Of a stretch of DNA of 31,984 nt, positions 24,001 to 31,146 are shown piece after piece. Position 1 is the stretch's first letter, and every line of letters starts with the position of its first letter. The position numbers were made by a program, and so were the translations under genes. The notes under the pieces were generated by a model. It saw nothing but the letters and a program-made list of their open reading frames with translations. It did no database searches and was not told the DNA's origin. Source of the stretch: Deltaproteobacteria bacterium (GTDB lineage: Bacteria; Desulfobacterota; Desulfuromonadia; Desulfuromonadales; BM103); NCBI GenBank assembly GCA_024636215.1, contig JAGXHL010000036.1:1-31984 (forward strand), in the 5' to 3' direction.

Positions 24001-24321
24001 TTACAATACCAAAAACAGCAACAAGGCAATGACGGCTGCAACAATGACAATCGCGATGGTCATTATGCCACGTCCGCTGGAGATCTGCACCGGGGGCTTT
24101 TCTTCGAGTGTCCCTGCTACGGGAAATCGTTCGATAACAGTGCGCACGTGCGGCGCTTTGGCCAGCTCATCGGTCAGGTCCTGCCCCGCTTGGTGATCGG
24201 GAGGGTGCAGCCCAGCCTTCCAGTGAGGACTTTCGGTAACGTCATAGATTGTGCCATTGACAGCAATGTAGGCGTGGCGACCGTCCTGGCCGTCGTAGCC
24301 GGCAAGTTCCGTACGGGTCAT
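24001..24321 (-). CDS. cytochrome b5-like heme/steroid-binding domain protein with a C-terminal membrane anchor
   Basis: 106 residues. Residues 1-70 match the short bacterial cytochrome b5-like domain: TRTELAGYDGQDGRHAYIAV, YDVTESPHW, LHPPDHQAGQDLTDEL, and a later PH (H58). Likely heme ligands are H39 or H43 with H58. Residues 86-106 form one hydrophobic helix at the C-terminus, so it is tail-anchored with the domain probably cytoplasmic. GGAGGA lies 5-6 nt before the ATG. It is co-directional with the small membrane gene behind it. Heme binding is predicted, not shown; related domains may instead bind steroids or other ligands. Confidence 0.88.
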   Translation of the reverse strand: MTRTELAGYDGQDGRHAYIAVNGTIYDVTESPHWKAGLHPPDHQAGQDLTDELAKAPHVRTVIERFPVAGTLEEKPPVQISSGRGIMTIAIVIVAAVIALLLFLVL

Positions 24322-24360
24322 GAAGGCTCCTCCTTCTCAGTGATGGTATAAAAAACTGTT

Positions 24361-24504
24361 ATTACGTAACTATTCAGCACATAAGCGAGTGCATGTGGTC
24401 TGCAGCCATTGCCTGCGTCCAACGTTGTCACTTAACTTCCCGCAAGCAACAGCTGCAGTCCACATGCTGTGGCGTTGAGTAAGGGGACTGATTAGTTACG
24501 TTAT
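24361..24504. repeat. MITE-like nested inverted-repeat element
   Basis: Outer arms 24361-24377 (attacgtaactattcag) and 24488-24504 match as inverted repeats at 15 of 17 positions. Inner arms 24391-24417 and 24441-24467 match at 23 of 27, around a 23-nt loop. Three of the four inner mismatches become G-U pairs in minus-strand RNA. No ORF is inside. It fills most of the 266-bp space before mshM and ends 4 bp before the mshM -35 box. Confidence 0.6.
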
Positions 24505-24507
24505 TTC

Positions 24508-24537
24508 TTGGTTTATTTTTTAGTTCGCCTATATAAT
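24508..24537 (+). promoter_or_regulatory. sigma70-like promoter of mshM
   Basis: TTGGTT (24508-24513), 18-nt spacer, consensus TATAAT (24532-24537); start near 24544, about 44 nt before the ATG. Confidence 0.6.
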
Positions 24538-24587
24538 ACTCAGCATTTGCCGGTTGGCAAGCTCGGCAATCCGGGGGGACGAGGTTC

Positions 24588-25508
24588 ATGTATGAAGAAC
24601 ATTTCAAGTTACGGGAAGCTCCCTTCTCGCTGACGCCAGATCCCGATTATTTTTACAATTATATCGGTCATCAACAGGCTTTGAATGTTCTGCTGGTTGC
24701 TTTGCAGAGCGGTGAAGGCCTGATCAAGATAACCGGTGAAGTCGGGACGGGCAAGACCCTGCTCTGTCGTAAACTGCTTGCCGCTCTGACTAATGATTTC
24801 CAGACTGCATATCTGCCCAATCCTCTCCTGAAACCATTTGAGCTTTATCAGGCTCTTGCCGAAGAGTTGGGCATTGTCATCCCCATTGGTATTACCATGC
24901 ATGATCTGGTGAAACGTATTACCGGACAATTAGTTGAGCTGCGCCAGAAGAACAAAAAAGTCGTGCTTTGTATTGATGAAGCACAAGCTATGCCGAAAGA
25001 CACCCTGGAAGCGTTACGTCTGTTCAGTAATCTGGAGACTGAAAAACACAAACTGCTGCAAATTGTTATCTTCGCACAGCCAGAGTTGAACACAATGCTC
25101 GAACGCAGCGACCTGCGACAACTGCGCCAGAGGATAACATTCAGTTACGACCTGCCTGCATTAGATCGCGAAGCCATTACCGGTTATGTCAAACACCGCC
25201 TGAGGGTGGCCGGTCATGAAGATGGTAAATTGTTTGACGCCGCCGCGCTGGATGCCGTATACCGCTCCAGCCGCGGAATCCCGCGGCTGGTCAATATCCT
25301 GTGTCACAAAGCCTTGATGGTCACTTACGGTCAGGGACGGTCCATGGTTGATCTGTCACAGGTGAGGATGGCCAGTCGCGACACCGAGGACGCAACGCAA
25401 ATTTCCCGCTCACTATTGGTCGGCAAGTCATTCAGCTTAACAGTCGGCATCATTACTCTGCTGGAAATTGTTCTGATCATTTACTTGTTGCGGAGTGTTT
25501 TGTCATGA
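24588..25508 (+). CDS. mshM: ExeA/MshM-type AAA ATPase with C-terminal membrane segment
   Basis: 306 residues. The family opening MYEEHFKLREAPFSLTPDPDYFY is shared by ExeA/GspA and MSHA pilus protein MshM. Walker A is GEVGTGKT (50-57), Walker B VVLCIDE (125-131), and the C-terminal lid carries SSRGIPRLVN. Residues 281-303 form a membrane helix. ATPases of this family help assemble type II secretion or MSHA-type pilus machinery at the inner membrane. It lacks the peptidoglycan-binding domain of longer ExeA proteins. The ATG overlap (ATGA, 25505-25508) couples it to the mshN-like gene. The exact pilus or secretion system is not visible in the window. Confidence 0.85.
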   Translation: MYEEHFKLREAPFSLTPDPDYFYNYIGHQQALNVLLVALQSGEGLIKITGEVGTGKTLLCRKLLAALTNDFQTAYLPNPLLKPFELYQALAEELGIVIPIGITMHDLVKRITGQLVELRQKNKKVVLCIDEAQAMPKDTLEALRLFSNLETEKHKLLQIVIFAQPELNTMLERSDLRQLRQRITFSYDLPALDREAITGYVKHRLRVAGHEDGKLFDAAALDAVYRSSRGIPRLVNILCHKALMVTYGQGRSMVDLSQVRMASRDTEDATQISRSLLVGKSFSLTVGIITLLEIVLIIYLLRSVLS

Positions 25509-26761
25509 GTCTGATTAACCAGATGCTACGTGATCTGCAGCAGCAAAATAAGAATGGCGGCACCACCAAACCGGATCGCCTGGGCCACAAAAACAAGGGT
25601 CGTCTTGCTTGCCTGCCCCTGCCGCTGGTTCTGGGCGGTGCCGCATTGCTTCTGCTCTGTCTTATCTGGTGGTCGGCTGGAGCTCTGTCGGACATGATGT
25701 ATGGTTCCGAACCGCTGGTTAAGCCTGAGACATTTCAAAAAGTTGTTGCAGCCGAGCAGCCGTCAACCACAGAAATTGTTGTGGCTATTGCGGAGCCTGA
25801 CCAGCTGACCATGACAGAGCGCGAGGCTGAGCCGCCAGCTTTGCCAGTTATGGACACTCATCCTGCGGCTGTCAATACACAACCAGTGCCTAAAATACTT
25901 ACTGACAAAGTACCCGATGTACAGCCGGTTGCCGTTAATCCGTTGCCCATCGTTGCCAATTCTTCCGTTTCAGCCGTGGCCATCCGCAAGCAGGTGACAG
26001 AGCCAGCTACTGTGACCAAAACATCACAAACAGTTCAGAAACGCCCAGCGCAGATCCCTACCAGGGCCATCGCCACCTCTGCAAAGCAGCTGCATCCTGA
26101 TGATTTACCCGGTGCTGTTCTGAGTAGCCGCCACAGGCTGGTTGAAACCAGAAGCGCCGAGAGGCCATCCAGTACCCTGGCGATGACACCATATGGCATG
26201 GCGGAAGAAGCTTATGTCGATGGTAAAAAGGCTTTTGCTCACGAGCGTAGCAGTCTCGCTGAAGGATCATTGCAGCAGGCGTTGCAATTTTATCCTGGCC
26301 ATCTCCCGGCCAGAGAACTGCTGGTCGAAATATTCGGCAAGCAAGGGAAGTCCGGAGAAGCGATGCTTCTCCTGGCGGAAGGACTCGAGATTGCCCCCGA
26401 CTATATGGCATTCAAAAAAAAATATACCCGGCTGTTGATGGATAAGGGTGATTATGATGCGGCAGCCAAGGTCATGCTGAACGTCGGGTTACCGACAGTC
26501 GAAGACGATCCGGAAGCCCATGTGATTCTGGCTTCATTATATCAGCGTCTCGGCGAGCCATTCCTTGCTGCTCAGACATATCGCAATCTGCTGATTGCAT
26601 GGCCACAGACCGGCGCTTTTTGGGTCGGACTCGGGAGTGCTCTGGAAGGTCAAAATCTTTTCCAGGAAGCAGCAGTGTGTTACCAGAGAGCCCTTAAAAC
26701 CATGGATTTACGCCAGGATTTGAATCATTACGCTGAAGAACGGCTGAGTTTGCTCAATTAG
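25505..26761 (+). CDS. mshN: MshN-like membrane-anchored TPR protein
   Basis: 418 residues. The start MSLINQMLRDLQQQ is the typical MshN/GspB-like cytoplasmic N-terminus. One membrane helix at about 37-60 follows. Residues 70-220 are a Pro/Val/Thr/Ala-rich spacer expected in the periplasm. From about 225 to the end there are tetratricopeptide-type helices (EAYVDGKKAFAHERSSLAEG, then AHVILASLYQRLGEPFLAAQTY). It is translationally coupled to the MshM-like ATPase, the order known from MSHA loci. The rest of an MSHA cluster (mshE, mshG, mshL, pilins) is absent here, so the pair probably serves a pilus or secretion system encoded elsewhere. Confidence 0.8.
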   Translation: MSLINQMLRDLQQQNKNGGTTKPDRLGHKNKGRLACLPLPLVLGGAALLLLCLIWWSAGALSDMMYGSEPLVKPETFQKVVAAEQPSTTEIVVAIAEPDQLTMTEREAEPPALPVMDTHPAAVNTQPVPKILTDKVPDVQPVAVNPLPIVANSSVSAVAIRKQVTEPATVTKTSQTVQKRPAQIPTRAIATSAKQLHPDDLPGAVLSSRHRLVETRSAERPSSTLAMTPYGMAEEAYVDGKKAFAHERSSLAEGSLQQALQFYPGHLPARELLVEIFGKQGKSGEAMLLLAEGLEIAPDYMAFKKKYTRLLMDKGDYDAAAKVMLNVGLPTVEDDPEAHVILASLYQRLGEPFLAAQTYRNLLIAWPQTGAFWVGLGSALEGQNLFQEAAVCYQRALKTMDLRQDLNHYAEERLSLLN

Positions 26762-26816
26762 TTCCCTGTAATTCCTGCACAATATTGGAACATCTAAGAA
26801 ACATTCTGCACAAGCT

Positions 26817-27482
26817 ATGCAACAACTTGCTTCTACACTTCATGCCTATCGTCAGTTGCTCGACGAAGTTGACGCCTGGTTCACTTCTTGCCTGAAGTCC
26901 GGCGGTTCATCTTTGGCTTGTCGCGGTGGCTGCAACGCCTGTTGCCGTGGGTTGTTTGATATCACCCTGCTTGACGCCTGGTTGTTGCAGGAAGCTTTTG
27001 CTGATTTGCCAGCAGACGTGCAGGCGCAGTTGCGCAATCGTTGTCAGCCACGGCGGTCTGAACTTCTTGATCTCTGGCCGGATTTGCATAACCCCTATCT
27101 TCTGAACGCTCTTCCAGAAGAGGAGTGGCGCGGCATGTCGGAAGAGGATCTGACTCCCTGTCCGCTTCTTGATGAGAATGGCTTTTGTCTGGTTTATATG
27201 GCCAGGCCATTAATCTGTCGGTTGCACGGCCTGCCAAATATTGATGTCAGCGGCAAGGATTTTGATGGAACGGTCTGTACCCTGCATACCGGCAATCCTT
27301 TGAACTTGCCGGAGCGGGTACTTCGTTGGCGTTTTCGAGAAGTCTTTACACGCGAGGTCGACTTGTTCCGGGAGTTTGCGAGAACGCTGACCGGGATTTC
27401 CTGGTCGGAGCTGGATACGTTTATTCCGCTGGCACTTCTGGCGGATTATTCTGTTGTCGATTGGCACAACTTCAAATCGTAG
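26817..27482 (+). CDS. YkgJ-family cysteine-cluster protein
   Basis: 221-residue protein with the zinc- or iron-chelating cysteine cluster of the YkgJ/UPF0153 family: C35, C39, C42 and C43 (CRGGCNACC), then CPLL...FCLVY and RPLICRLHG further on. Cytoplasmic, with no signal peptide or membrane helix. Function unknown; it probably binds a metal or Fe-S cluster. It lies 55 bp after the mshN-like gene without its own obvious promoter, so it may be read through. The stop is followed within 14 bp by the second copy of the 26-bp dispersed repeat and then a 13-bp hairpin. Confidence 0.86.
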   Translation: MQQLASTLHAYRQLLDEVDAWFTSCLKSGGSSLACRGGCNACCRGLFDITLLDAWLLQEAFADLPADVQAQLRNRCQPRRSELLDLWPDLHNPYLLNALPEEEWRGMSEEDLTPCPLLDENGFCLVYMARPLICRLHGLPNIDVSGKDFDGTVCTLHTGNPLNLPERVLRWRFREVFTREVDLFREFARTLTGISWSELDTFIPLALLADYSVVDWHNFKS

Positions 27483-27483
27483 T

Positions 27484-27539
27484 CATCAACCATGACGCAC
27501 TCGCAAAAACTCATGGGATGGCGACGCCATCAACCATGC
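27484..27539 (+). repeat. 26-bp dispersed repeat, copy 2, with flanking 11-bp direct repeats
   Basis: Core 27497-27522 matches 23709-23734 in 25 of 26 bases. CATCAACCATG stands on both sides (27484-27494 and 27529-27539). GATGGC-GAC-GCCATC (27517-27531) adds a small hairpin. Located directly behind the YkgJ gene. Confidence 0.7.
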
Positions 27540-27563
27540 AGGCCTGAACAAGGCATGTTAATA

Positions 27564-27595
27564 GAAAGGCCGTTCACTTCAATGAACGGCCTTTC
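27564..27595. terminator. bidirectional hairpin terminator between convergent genes
   Basis: Perfect 13-bp stem GAAAGGCCGTTCA/TGAACGGCCTTTC with a 6-nt loop, between the YkgJ gene (plus) and the ferritin-like gene (minus). The T tracts outside are short, so termination strength is moderate. Confidence 0.7.
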
Positions 27596-27620
27596 ATATA
27601 AATGGTTTTTCTATAAAGAA

Positions 27621-28085
27621 TCAGCCACTCATGCCGAGCATGGCCCTGTAGTCTTCTTCTACCAGTTCCAGGTGGTTGTGAGTCGAGGCAGCATTCGCCA
27701 GGTAAACACGAGCGATGTCAGGGTCATTAATTCTCTCTGCCATATCACGCAGACTTTTTTCCAGATCAGCTTCCTGCTCAATCGCAAGTTCAAGTGCTTT
27801 GCGCTCGTCAAAATCCTGTACTAACAGACTTTGCAGGTTCTTCCACCACGTTGAATCCGTGTTCGGTGGCGTGTTCATAAATTCCTGAAAGGAGGGGATG
27901 TCATTTCCCGGATAGATTCTGTAAAAGGATTCGGCGTGTTGATATTCTTCACGTGCGAGAATCTCGAATGTCTGGCGGGCTTTGTCTTCCGCCATCCGTT
28001 CTGCGCCGTATTTGTAGTAATCCATGGCGTCTTTTTCGGTCTGGATGGAGTCCTTGATCGCCCTTTTCACGTCAATGAGTCCCAT
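27621..28085 (-). CDS. ferritin-like (rubrerythrin-family) di-iron protein
   Basis: 154-residue four-helix protein of the ferritin-like/rubrerythrin superfamily. Ligand candidates: E17 in helix 1 (QTEKDAMDYY), E47 and H50 in EEYQH, E103/E105 in the third helix, and E140 with nearby H136/H138 in the fourth. It lacks the C-terminal rubredoxin-like CxxC domain of classical rubrerythrin. A likely role is iron handling or peroxide reduction in an anaerobe. GGGGAGG lies about 9 nt before the ATG. It is transcribed as a single gene: convergent terminator downstream, repeat element upstream. Confidence 0.85.
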   Translation of the reverse strand: MGLIDVKRAIKDSIQTEKDAMDYYKYGAERMAEDKARQTFEILAREEYQHAESFYRIYPGNDIPSFQEFMNTPPNTDSTWWKNLQSLLVQDFDERKALELAIEQEADLEKSLRDMAERINDPDIARVYLANAASTHNHLELVEEDYRAMLGMSG

Positions 28086-28178
28086 GATTATAAACCTCCC
28101 CGTTTTCTCAATTTATACTCGTAATTTAATCGGCGTATTCATAACATATTTTAAGGAACAGGTCTTGTTTTTTCTCTA

Positions 28179-28210
28179 GCAGCCTGTCGGACTATCCATG
28201 AGCCGGCTGC
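28179..28210 (+). repeat. 32-bp REP-like repeat, copy B
   Basis: Starts GCAGCCTGTCGGACTATCC and ends GAGCCGGCTGC. Exact reverse complement of copy A. With flanks, the arms extend to CTAGCAGCC (28176-28184) and GGCTGCTAG (28205-28213), a perfect 9-bp stem. It lies about 40 bp behind the PilZ stop codon. Confidence 0.85.
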
Positions 28211-28252
28211 TAGGAGACTCAATGGCCTGATAAAAGCAGGGTGATCTCCGGT

Positions 28253-28609
28253 TCAGTCGCAGAGCCAGGCAGATAGTTCACAGAGGGTTGCTTCTGTATC
28301 CCCTGTATTGAGTTCGATCAACCTGCGCAAGTGGGTCAGGGTTTCCAAATTCTCGCTGATGAATCTGAAACCGTAACGGTTGTCTTCGTGGTGAATCAGC
28401 ACTGCCAGGAAATCGAGAGAAACGGGTGTATGCGGCAAGGTAATGCAGAGGCTGCAATGGGTCCCAAGGGGAAGAGATATTGGTGTTTGGGTGCCAACCA
28501 TGGCCCCTTTTAGAGCAACATCAAGCAGCTCGCCCGACCAGGAATCACGGTCGACATTCAGCGTAACTTCTGCTTCAAAAGGGATCCTGCGAAAGCGGCG
28601 GTGGTGCAT
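28253..28609 (-). CDS. PilZ-domain protein
   Basis: 118 residues, essentially one PilZ domain, a cyclic-di-GMP receptor fold. The N-terminal arginine motif is HHRRFRRIPFEAEVTL (RxxxR), followed by LLDVALKGAMV where canonical PilZ has D-x-S-x-x-G; here the serine is alanine. The rest follows PilZ strands (SLPLGTHCSLCITLP, RYGFRFI). Binding of c-di-GMP is likely but the serine loss may weaken it. A purine-rich AAGGAAGAGAG stands before the ATG. No partner gene is adjacent. Confidence 0.82.
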   Translation of the reverse strand: MHHRRFRRIPFEAEVTLNVDRDSWSGELLDVALKGAMVGTQTPISLPLGTHCSLCITLPHTPVSLDFLAVLIHHEDNRYGFRFISENLETLTHLRRLIELNTGDTEATLCELSAWLCD

Positions 28610-28709
28610 CGTTTATCTCTCTTCCTTCAAAATTTTGCAGAGAAACTTGATGAGCATTGAATAGGTATCGGAATTTTAACGCAGAATCGCAGTGAAGCAA
28701 GACGCGGCG

Positions 28710-29336
28710 TCAAGATAACTTTGGCTCTGTTGGTTCCGGAGAGCCGAAATCAAGGTCGTTGAGTTCAAAAAAACTGCGCATCAATCGATAGGTTATTCCC
28801 CACAGAAGCGGTTGCCGCGGCTCCAGCAGTTCAACCACAGGATGGGTCCGCTCCACACCACGGTAGACGATCGTTCTGAGTTGATGGCGCTCTGGCTGCA
28901 GAAGCCTCTCAAGCGGCGACCAGAAGGTCGCAGCTACTTCATGGTTTGGCTTAAACGTCGCAGGCTCCAGAAGTTGGTAGACAAAACCCGAGACGAGTAC
29001 CGGCATTATCGCACCGTAGAGGTCGTTGAGGCGGCCGAGATAACTGGCTTGAGACAGATCAAATGCCAACTCTTCAAAGGTCTCGCGTTCTGCGCCCTGC
29101 TGAGGCGACTCATCGCCCTGATTCAGTCGTCCTCCAGGGAAAGCGATGTTTCCCGACCAGGGATCTTGAGCATGCTCTGCGCGAATAATAAAGAGGACTT
29201 GAGGAGAAGCTGATCCCTGTTTGAGGAGCATGCTGACGGCAGCATGCACCCGGTTGTCGAGGGTCAATATCTCAGGTTGATGATTTGCCAAAACATTGGC
29301 AATGCCGGCAAGGTCCAGGTTTTTAGCTGAGGTCAT
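28710..29336 (-). CDS. Nudix hydrolase, CoA pyrophosphatase type
   Basis: 208 residues. The Nudix box starts at FPGGRLNQGDESPQQGAE (66-83) and continues RETFEEL (84-90), the arrangement of NUDT7/YeaB-type coenzyme A diphosphatases. The RAEHAQDPWSGNIAFPGG block before it is also typical of that subgroup. It probably hydrolyses CoA or related nucleoside diphosphate derivatives to keep their pools clean. No strong ribosome binding site seen. It follows a small secreted-protein gene by 106 bp in the same direction. Confidence 0.88.
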   Translation of the reverse strand: MTSAKNLDLAGIANVLANHQPEILTLDNRVHAAVSMLLKQGSASPQVLFIIRAEHAQDPWSGNIAFPGGRLNQGDESPQQGAERETFEELAFDLSQASYLGRLNDLYGAIMPVLVSGFVYQLLEPATFKPNHEVAATFWSPLERLLQPERHQLRTIVYRGVERTHPVVELLEPRQPLLWGITYRLMRSFFELNDLDFGSPEPTEPKLS

Positions 29337-29442
29337 GATAATAAAGAGTGTACAGGTTCTTCAGCAGTTGTTGATTTTAAAAGATTGTCTGCGGCCCAGC
29401 CAAAGGTCTTTAAGGATTGCATGTGGACCTTCGCCGGATGAA

Positions 29443-29754
29443 TTAATAACTTCCGGATTGCCTCTGCAGGAGAGCCCTGGTTTCATCTATCCACTTGGTG
29501 TTAATCAGTTTGACTTTCTTCAGATAGCCGGAAGATATCATTTTGCTGTCTTCTTTGGTCTTCATGAATGAACAGACCATGAAGTTAGAATAATCAATAT
29601 CCCTCCAGATCTTTTCTTGCACCTCTTCTGGAACAGGATAGCCTTGCTGCAGTTGAGAGAGCAAAAAGGCCTTGTGGTCCTCGATTTTCGGAGTTGTATA
29701 ATTAAGGTAGCCCAGACCCACAACCAGAGCAAAAAAAACGATACGTTTGAGCAT
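29443..29754 (-). CDS. small secreted or membrane-anchored protein of unknown function
   Basis: 103 residues. A hydrophobic N-terminal segment (about 5-18, VFFALVVGLGYLNY) follows a basic start MLKR and would be an uncleaved anchor or signal peptide. The remaining 80 residues are polar and include a lone cysteine and lysine-rich stretches. I recognise no firm family; the layout resembles small DUF4359-like envelope proteins, but only loosely. GGAG lies about 8 nt before the ATG, and the codon pattern looks real. Confidence 0.72.
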   Translation of the reverse strand: MLKRIVFFALVVGLGYLNYTTPKIEDHKAFLLSQLQQGYPVPEEVQEKIWRDIDYSNFMVCSFMKTKEDSKMISSGYLKKVKLINTKWIDETRALLQRQSGSY

Positions 29755-30119
29755 GATGTAGACTCCTTGCGAATTAGTTTTCGTCCGGAAACGGACCTTT
29801 TCGCAATCTCTGTGTCACTCTGCGGACTTGATTGTGCAGCGTAAAAACTCCGCAACCGTTTAAATCCGTTCTCGAACTTTCAGATTTTGACTTCGACCCG
29901 GATAGTCAGAAAGTTTTCCAAGATAACGCAAAAAAGGCTGGAAGAACAGACCTCAATCAGGCTGAGGGTCTTATTCCCGAAAGTTTACTTCGATACGCAT
30001 GCTAATATGCACTTTCTGGCCTCACATCTTGATATATTCCAGTGTATATCGTTAAATGACCGCTTAACCTGGTTATCCACTTCACTCAAGTTAATGAAGA
30101 TGAAAGGCAGATTTCAAAG
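29755..30119. other. 365-bp intergenic region before ttcA
   Basis: Divergent space between the small secreted-protein gene and ttcA. It holds GTCCG-GAAA-CGGAC (a GAAA-tetraloop hairpin near 29784-29797), a stem GACC-TCA/TGA-GGGTC with one bulge (29949-29970), and the ttcA promoter (30029-30057). A plus-strand frame of 91 codons (29887-30162) has no ribosome binding site or protein-like composition and overlaps ttcA. I see no other gene. Confidence 0.5.
30029..30057 (+). promoter_or_regulatory. sigma70-like promoter of ttcA
   Basis: TTGATA (30029-30034), 17-nt spacer, TTAAAT (30052-30057); start near 30064, 56 nt before the TTG start codon. Confidence 0.5.
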
Positions 30120-30902
30120 TTGTTGCTCCATAATGCCGCATTTCTCAAAGTCAAAAAACTGACCGGCCAGGCTGTCGCTGATTTCAGCATGATCGAAGAC
30201 GGTGATCGGATTGCCGTCGCCGTTTCCGGCGGCAAGGACTCCTACACACTCCTGCACATTCTCGATCAGTTGCGTCGCCGCGCCCCGATTCAGTTTGAAC
30301 TGATAGCGGTTAATGTGGATGCAGGCTTCCCAGGTTATCGCAAAGACGTCCTGGAAGACTACCTGAAAGGTTGCGGCTTCCAGGTTCACTTGGAAACGAC
30401 GGACTGCACTCAAATCATCGCTGAGAAGCTGCGACCCGGATCCTCCTATTGCGCGTTTTGCGCCAGGTTACGGCGGGGCATCCTTTATACCGTTGCGGAC
30501 CGGATCGGCTGCAATAAGATCGCTCTTGGTCATCATCTCGATGATTTTATTGAGACACTGCTGCTTAACCAGTTCTATGTCGGCACCTTGGCGGCCATGA
30601 GCCCAAAGCTGTTAGCGGACAATAAGCGACATACACTTATTCGGCCGCTGGTCTACGTGGAAGAATCCGATATACTCAGGGTTGCTCAACAGAACGCATT
30701 CCCGATCATCGATTGCGGTTGCCCCATGATGGGACAGGAGGATCAGAAACGTCAGAAGATGAAGCGGCTGATTGCCGAGTTGCACCAGGAAAACAGGTAT
30801 ATGAAGCGTAGTATGATTCGTTCGCTGAGCAATGTGCGGCCAAGGCATCTGCTTGACCTGGAGATGATCAGATTGATAGAGATGGACGGGCAGGATTCTT
30901 GA
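30120..30902 (+). CDS. ttcA: tRNA 2-thiocytidine biosynthesis protein TtcA family
   Basis: 260-residue ATP-PP-loop enzyme that thiolates cytidine 32 of some tRNAs using a [4Fe-4S] cluster. The PP-loop is VSGGKDSY (35-42). The cluster cysteines are C111 and C114 (YCAFC) plus C199/C201 (DCGCP). The block ALGHHLDDFIETLLLN is typical. No ATG fits: the first in-frame one lies after the conserved KKLTGQAVADF segment, so the TTG at 30120 is used here. The frame stays open 60 nt upstream without ATG or GTG, so a different rare start is possible. A promoter is at 30029. The stop overlaps the next small ORF (TTGA). Confidence 0.9.
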   Translation: MLLHNAAFLKVKKLTGQAVADFSMIEDGDRIAVAVSGGKDSYTLLHILDQLRRRAPIQFELIAVNVDAGFPGYRKDVLEDYLKGCGFQVHLETTDCTQIIAEKLRPGSSYCAFCARLRRGILYTVADRIGCNKIALGHHLDDFIETLLLNQFYVGTLAAMSPKLLADNKRHTLIRPLVYVEESDILRVAQQNAFPIIDCGCPMMGQEDQKRQKMKRLIAELHQENRYMKRSMIRSLSNVRPRHLLDLEMIRLIEMDGQDS

Positions 30903-31066
30903 CAGATGATTCCAGGAGGAACTCTCCGGTTTACAGCCAGTTGGTTCACATTGAAGACTTGAAAGCAGTCATCCGCAAACTGCAAAATTCGCTGTCAGAT
31001 GGCCTGTTGGCTTTTAGCAGACTGGATGGCGAGCATGTGCTATCTTTGCAGCCGGTTCATGGATAG
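30899..31066 (+). CDS. 55-residue ORF coupled to ttcA
   Basis: TTG start overlapping the ttcA stop (TTGA, 30899-30902), with AGGA just upstream. It encodes a plausible soluble helical peptide (LVHIEDLKAVIRKLQNSLSD, then GLLAFSRLDGEHVLSL). The last codons and the TAG stop are CAGCCGGTTCATGGATAG, the left half of a degenerate REP-like repeat, so the original gene may have been cut or re-ended by the repeat. No family recognised. Confidence 0.42.
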   Translation: MTDDSRRNSPVYSQLVHIEDLKAVIRKLQNSLSDGLLAFSRLDGEHVLSLQPVHG

Positions 31067-31079
31067 TGCGACAGATTCC
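31048..31079 (-). repeat. 32-bp REP-like repeat, degenerate copy C
   Basis: GCAGCCGGTTCATGGATAG (31048-31066) differs from copy A by one base; the right half has several changes (GTGCGACAGATTCC). Same orientation as copy A. It contains the TAG stop of the 55-residue ORF. Confidence 0.7.
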
Positions 31080-31146
31080 TGGACAAATTATACGACGATT
31101 ATTGTTGGCCTTGGTAGTCGCTCAAAGAGCAGGGGACAAAGACAGG

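Noticed and set aside
24391..24467. Inner inverted repeat as a rho-independent terminator
   Set aside because: Loop is 23 nt and no T run follows on either strand.
29887..30162. 91-codon plus-strand open frame before ttcA
   Set aside because: No ribosome binding site, overlaps the ttcA promoter and start in another frame, no recognisable features.
31066..31146. GTG at 31066 as the start of the PilZ protein
   Set aside because: It lies in repeat copy C and the first 27 codons look unlike the rest; ATG 31147 is preferred.
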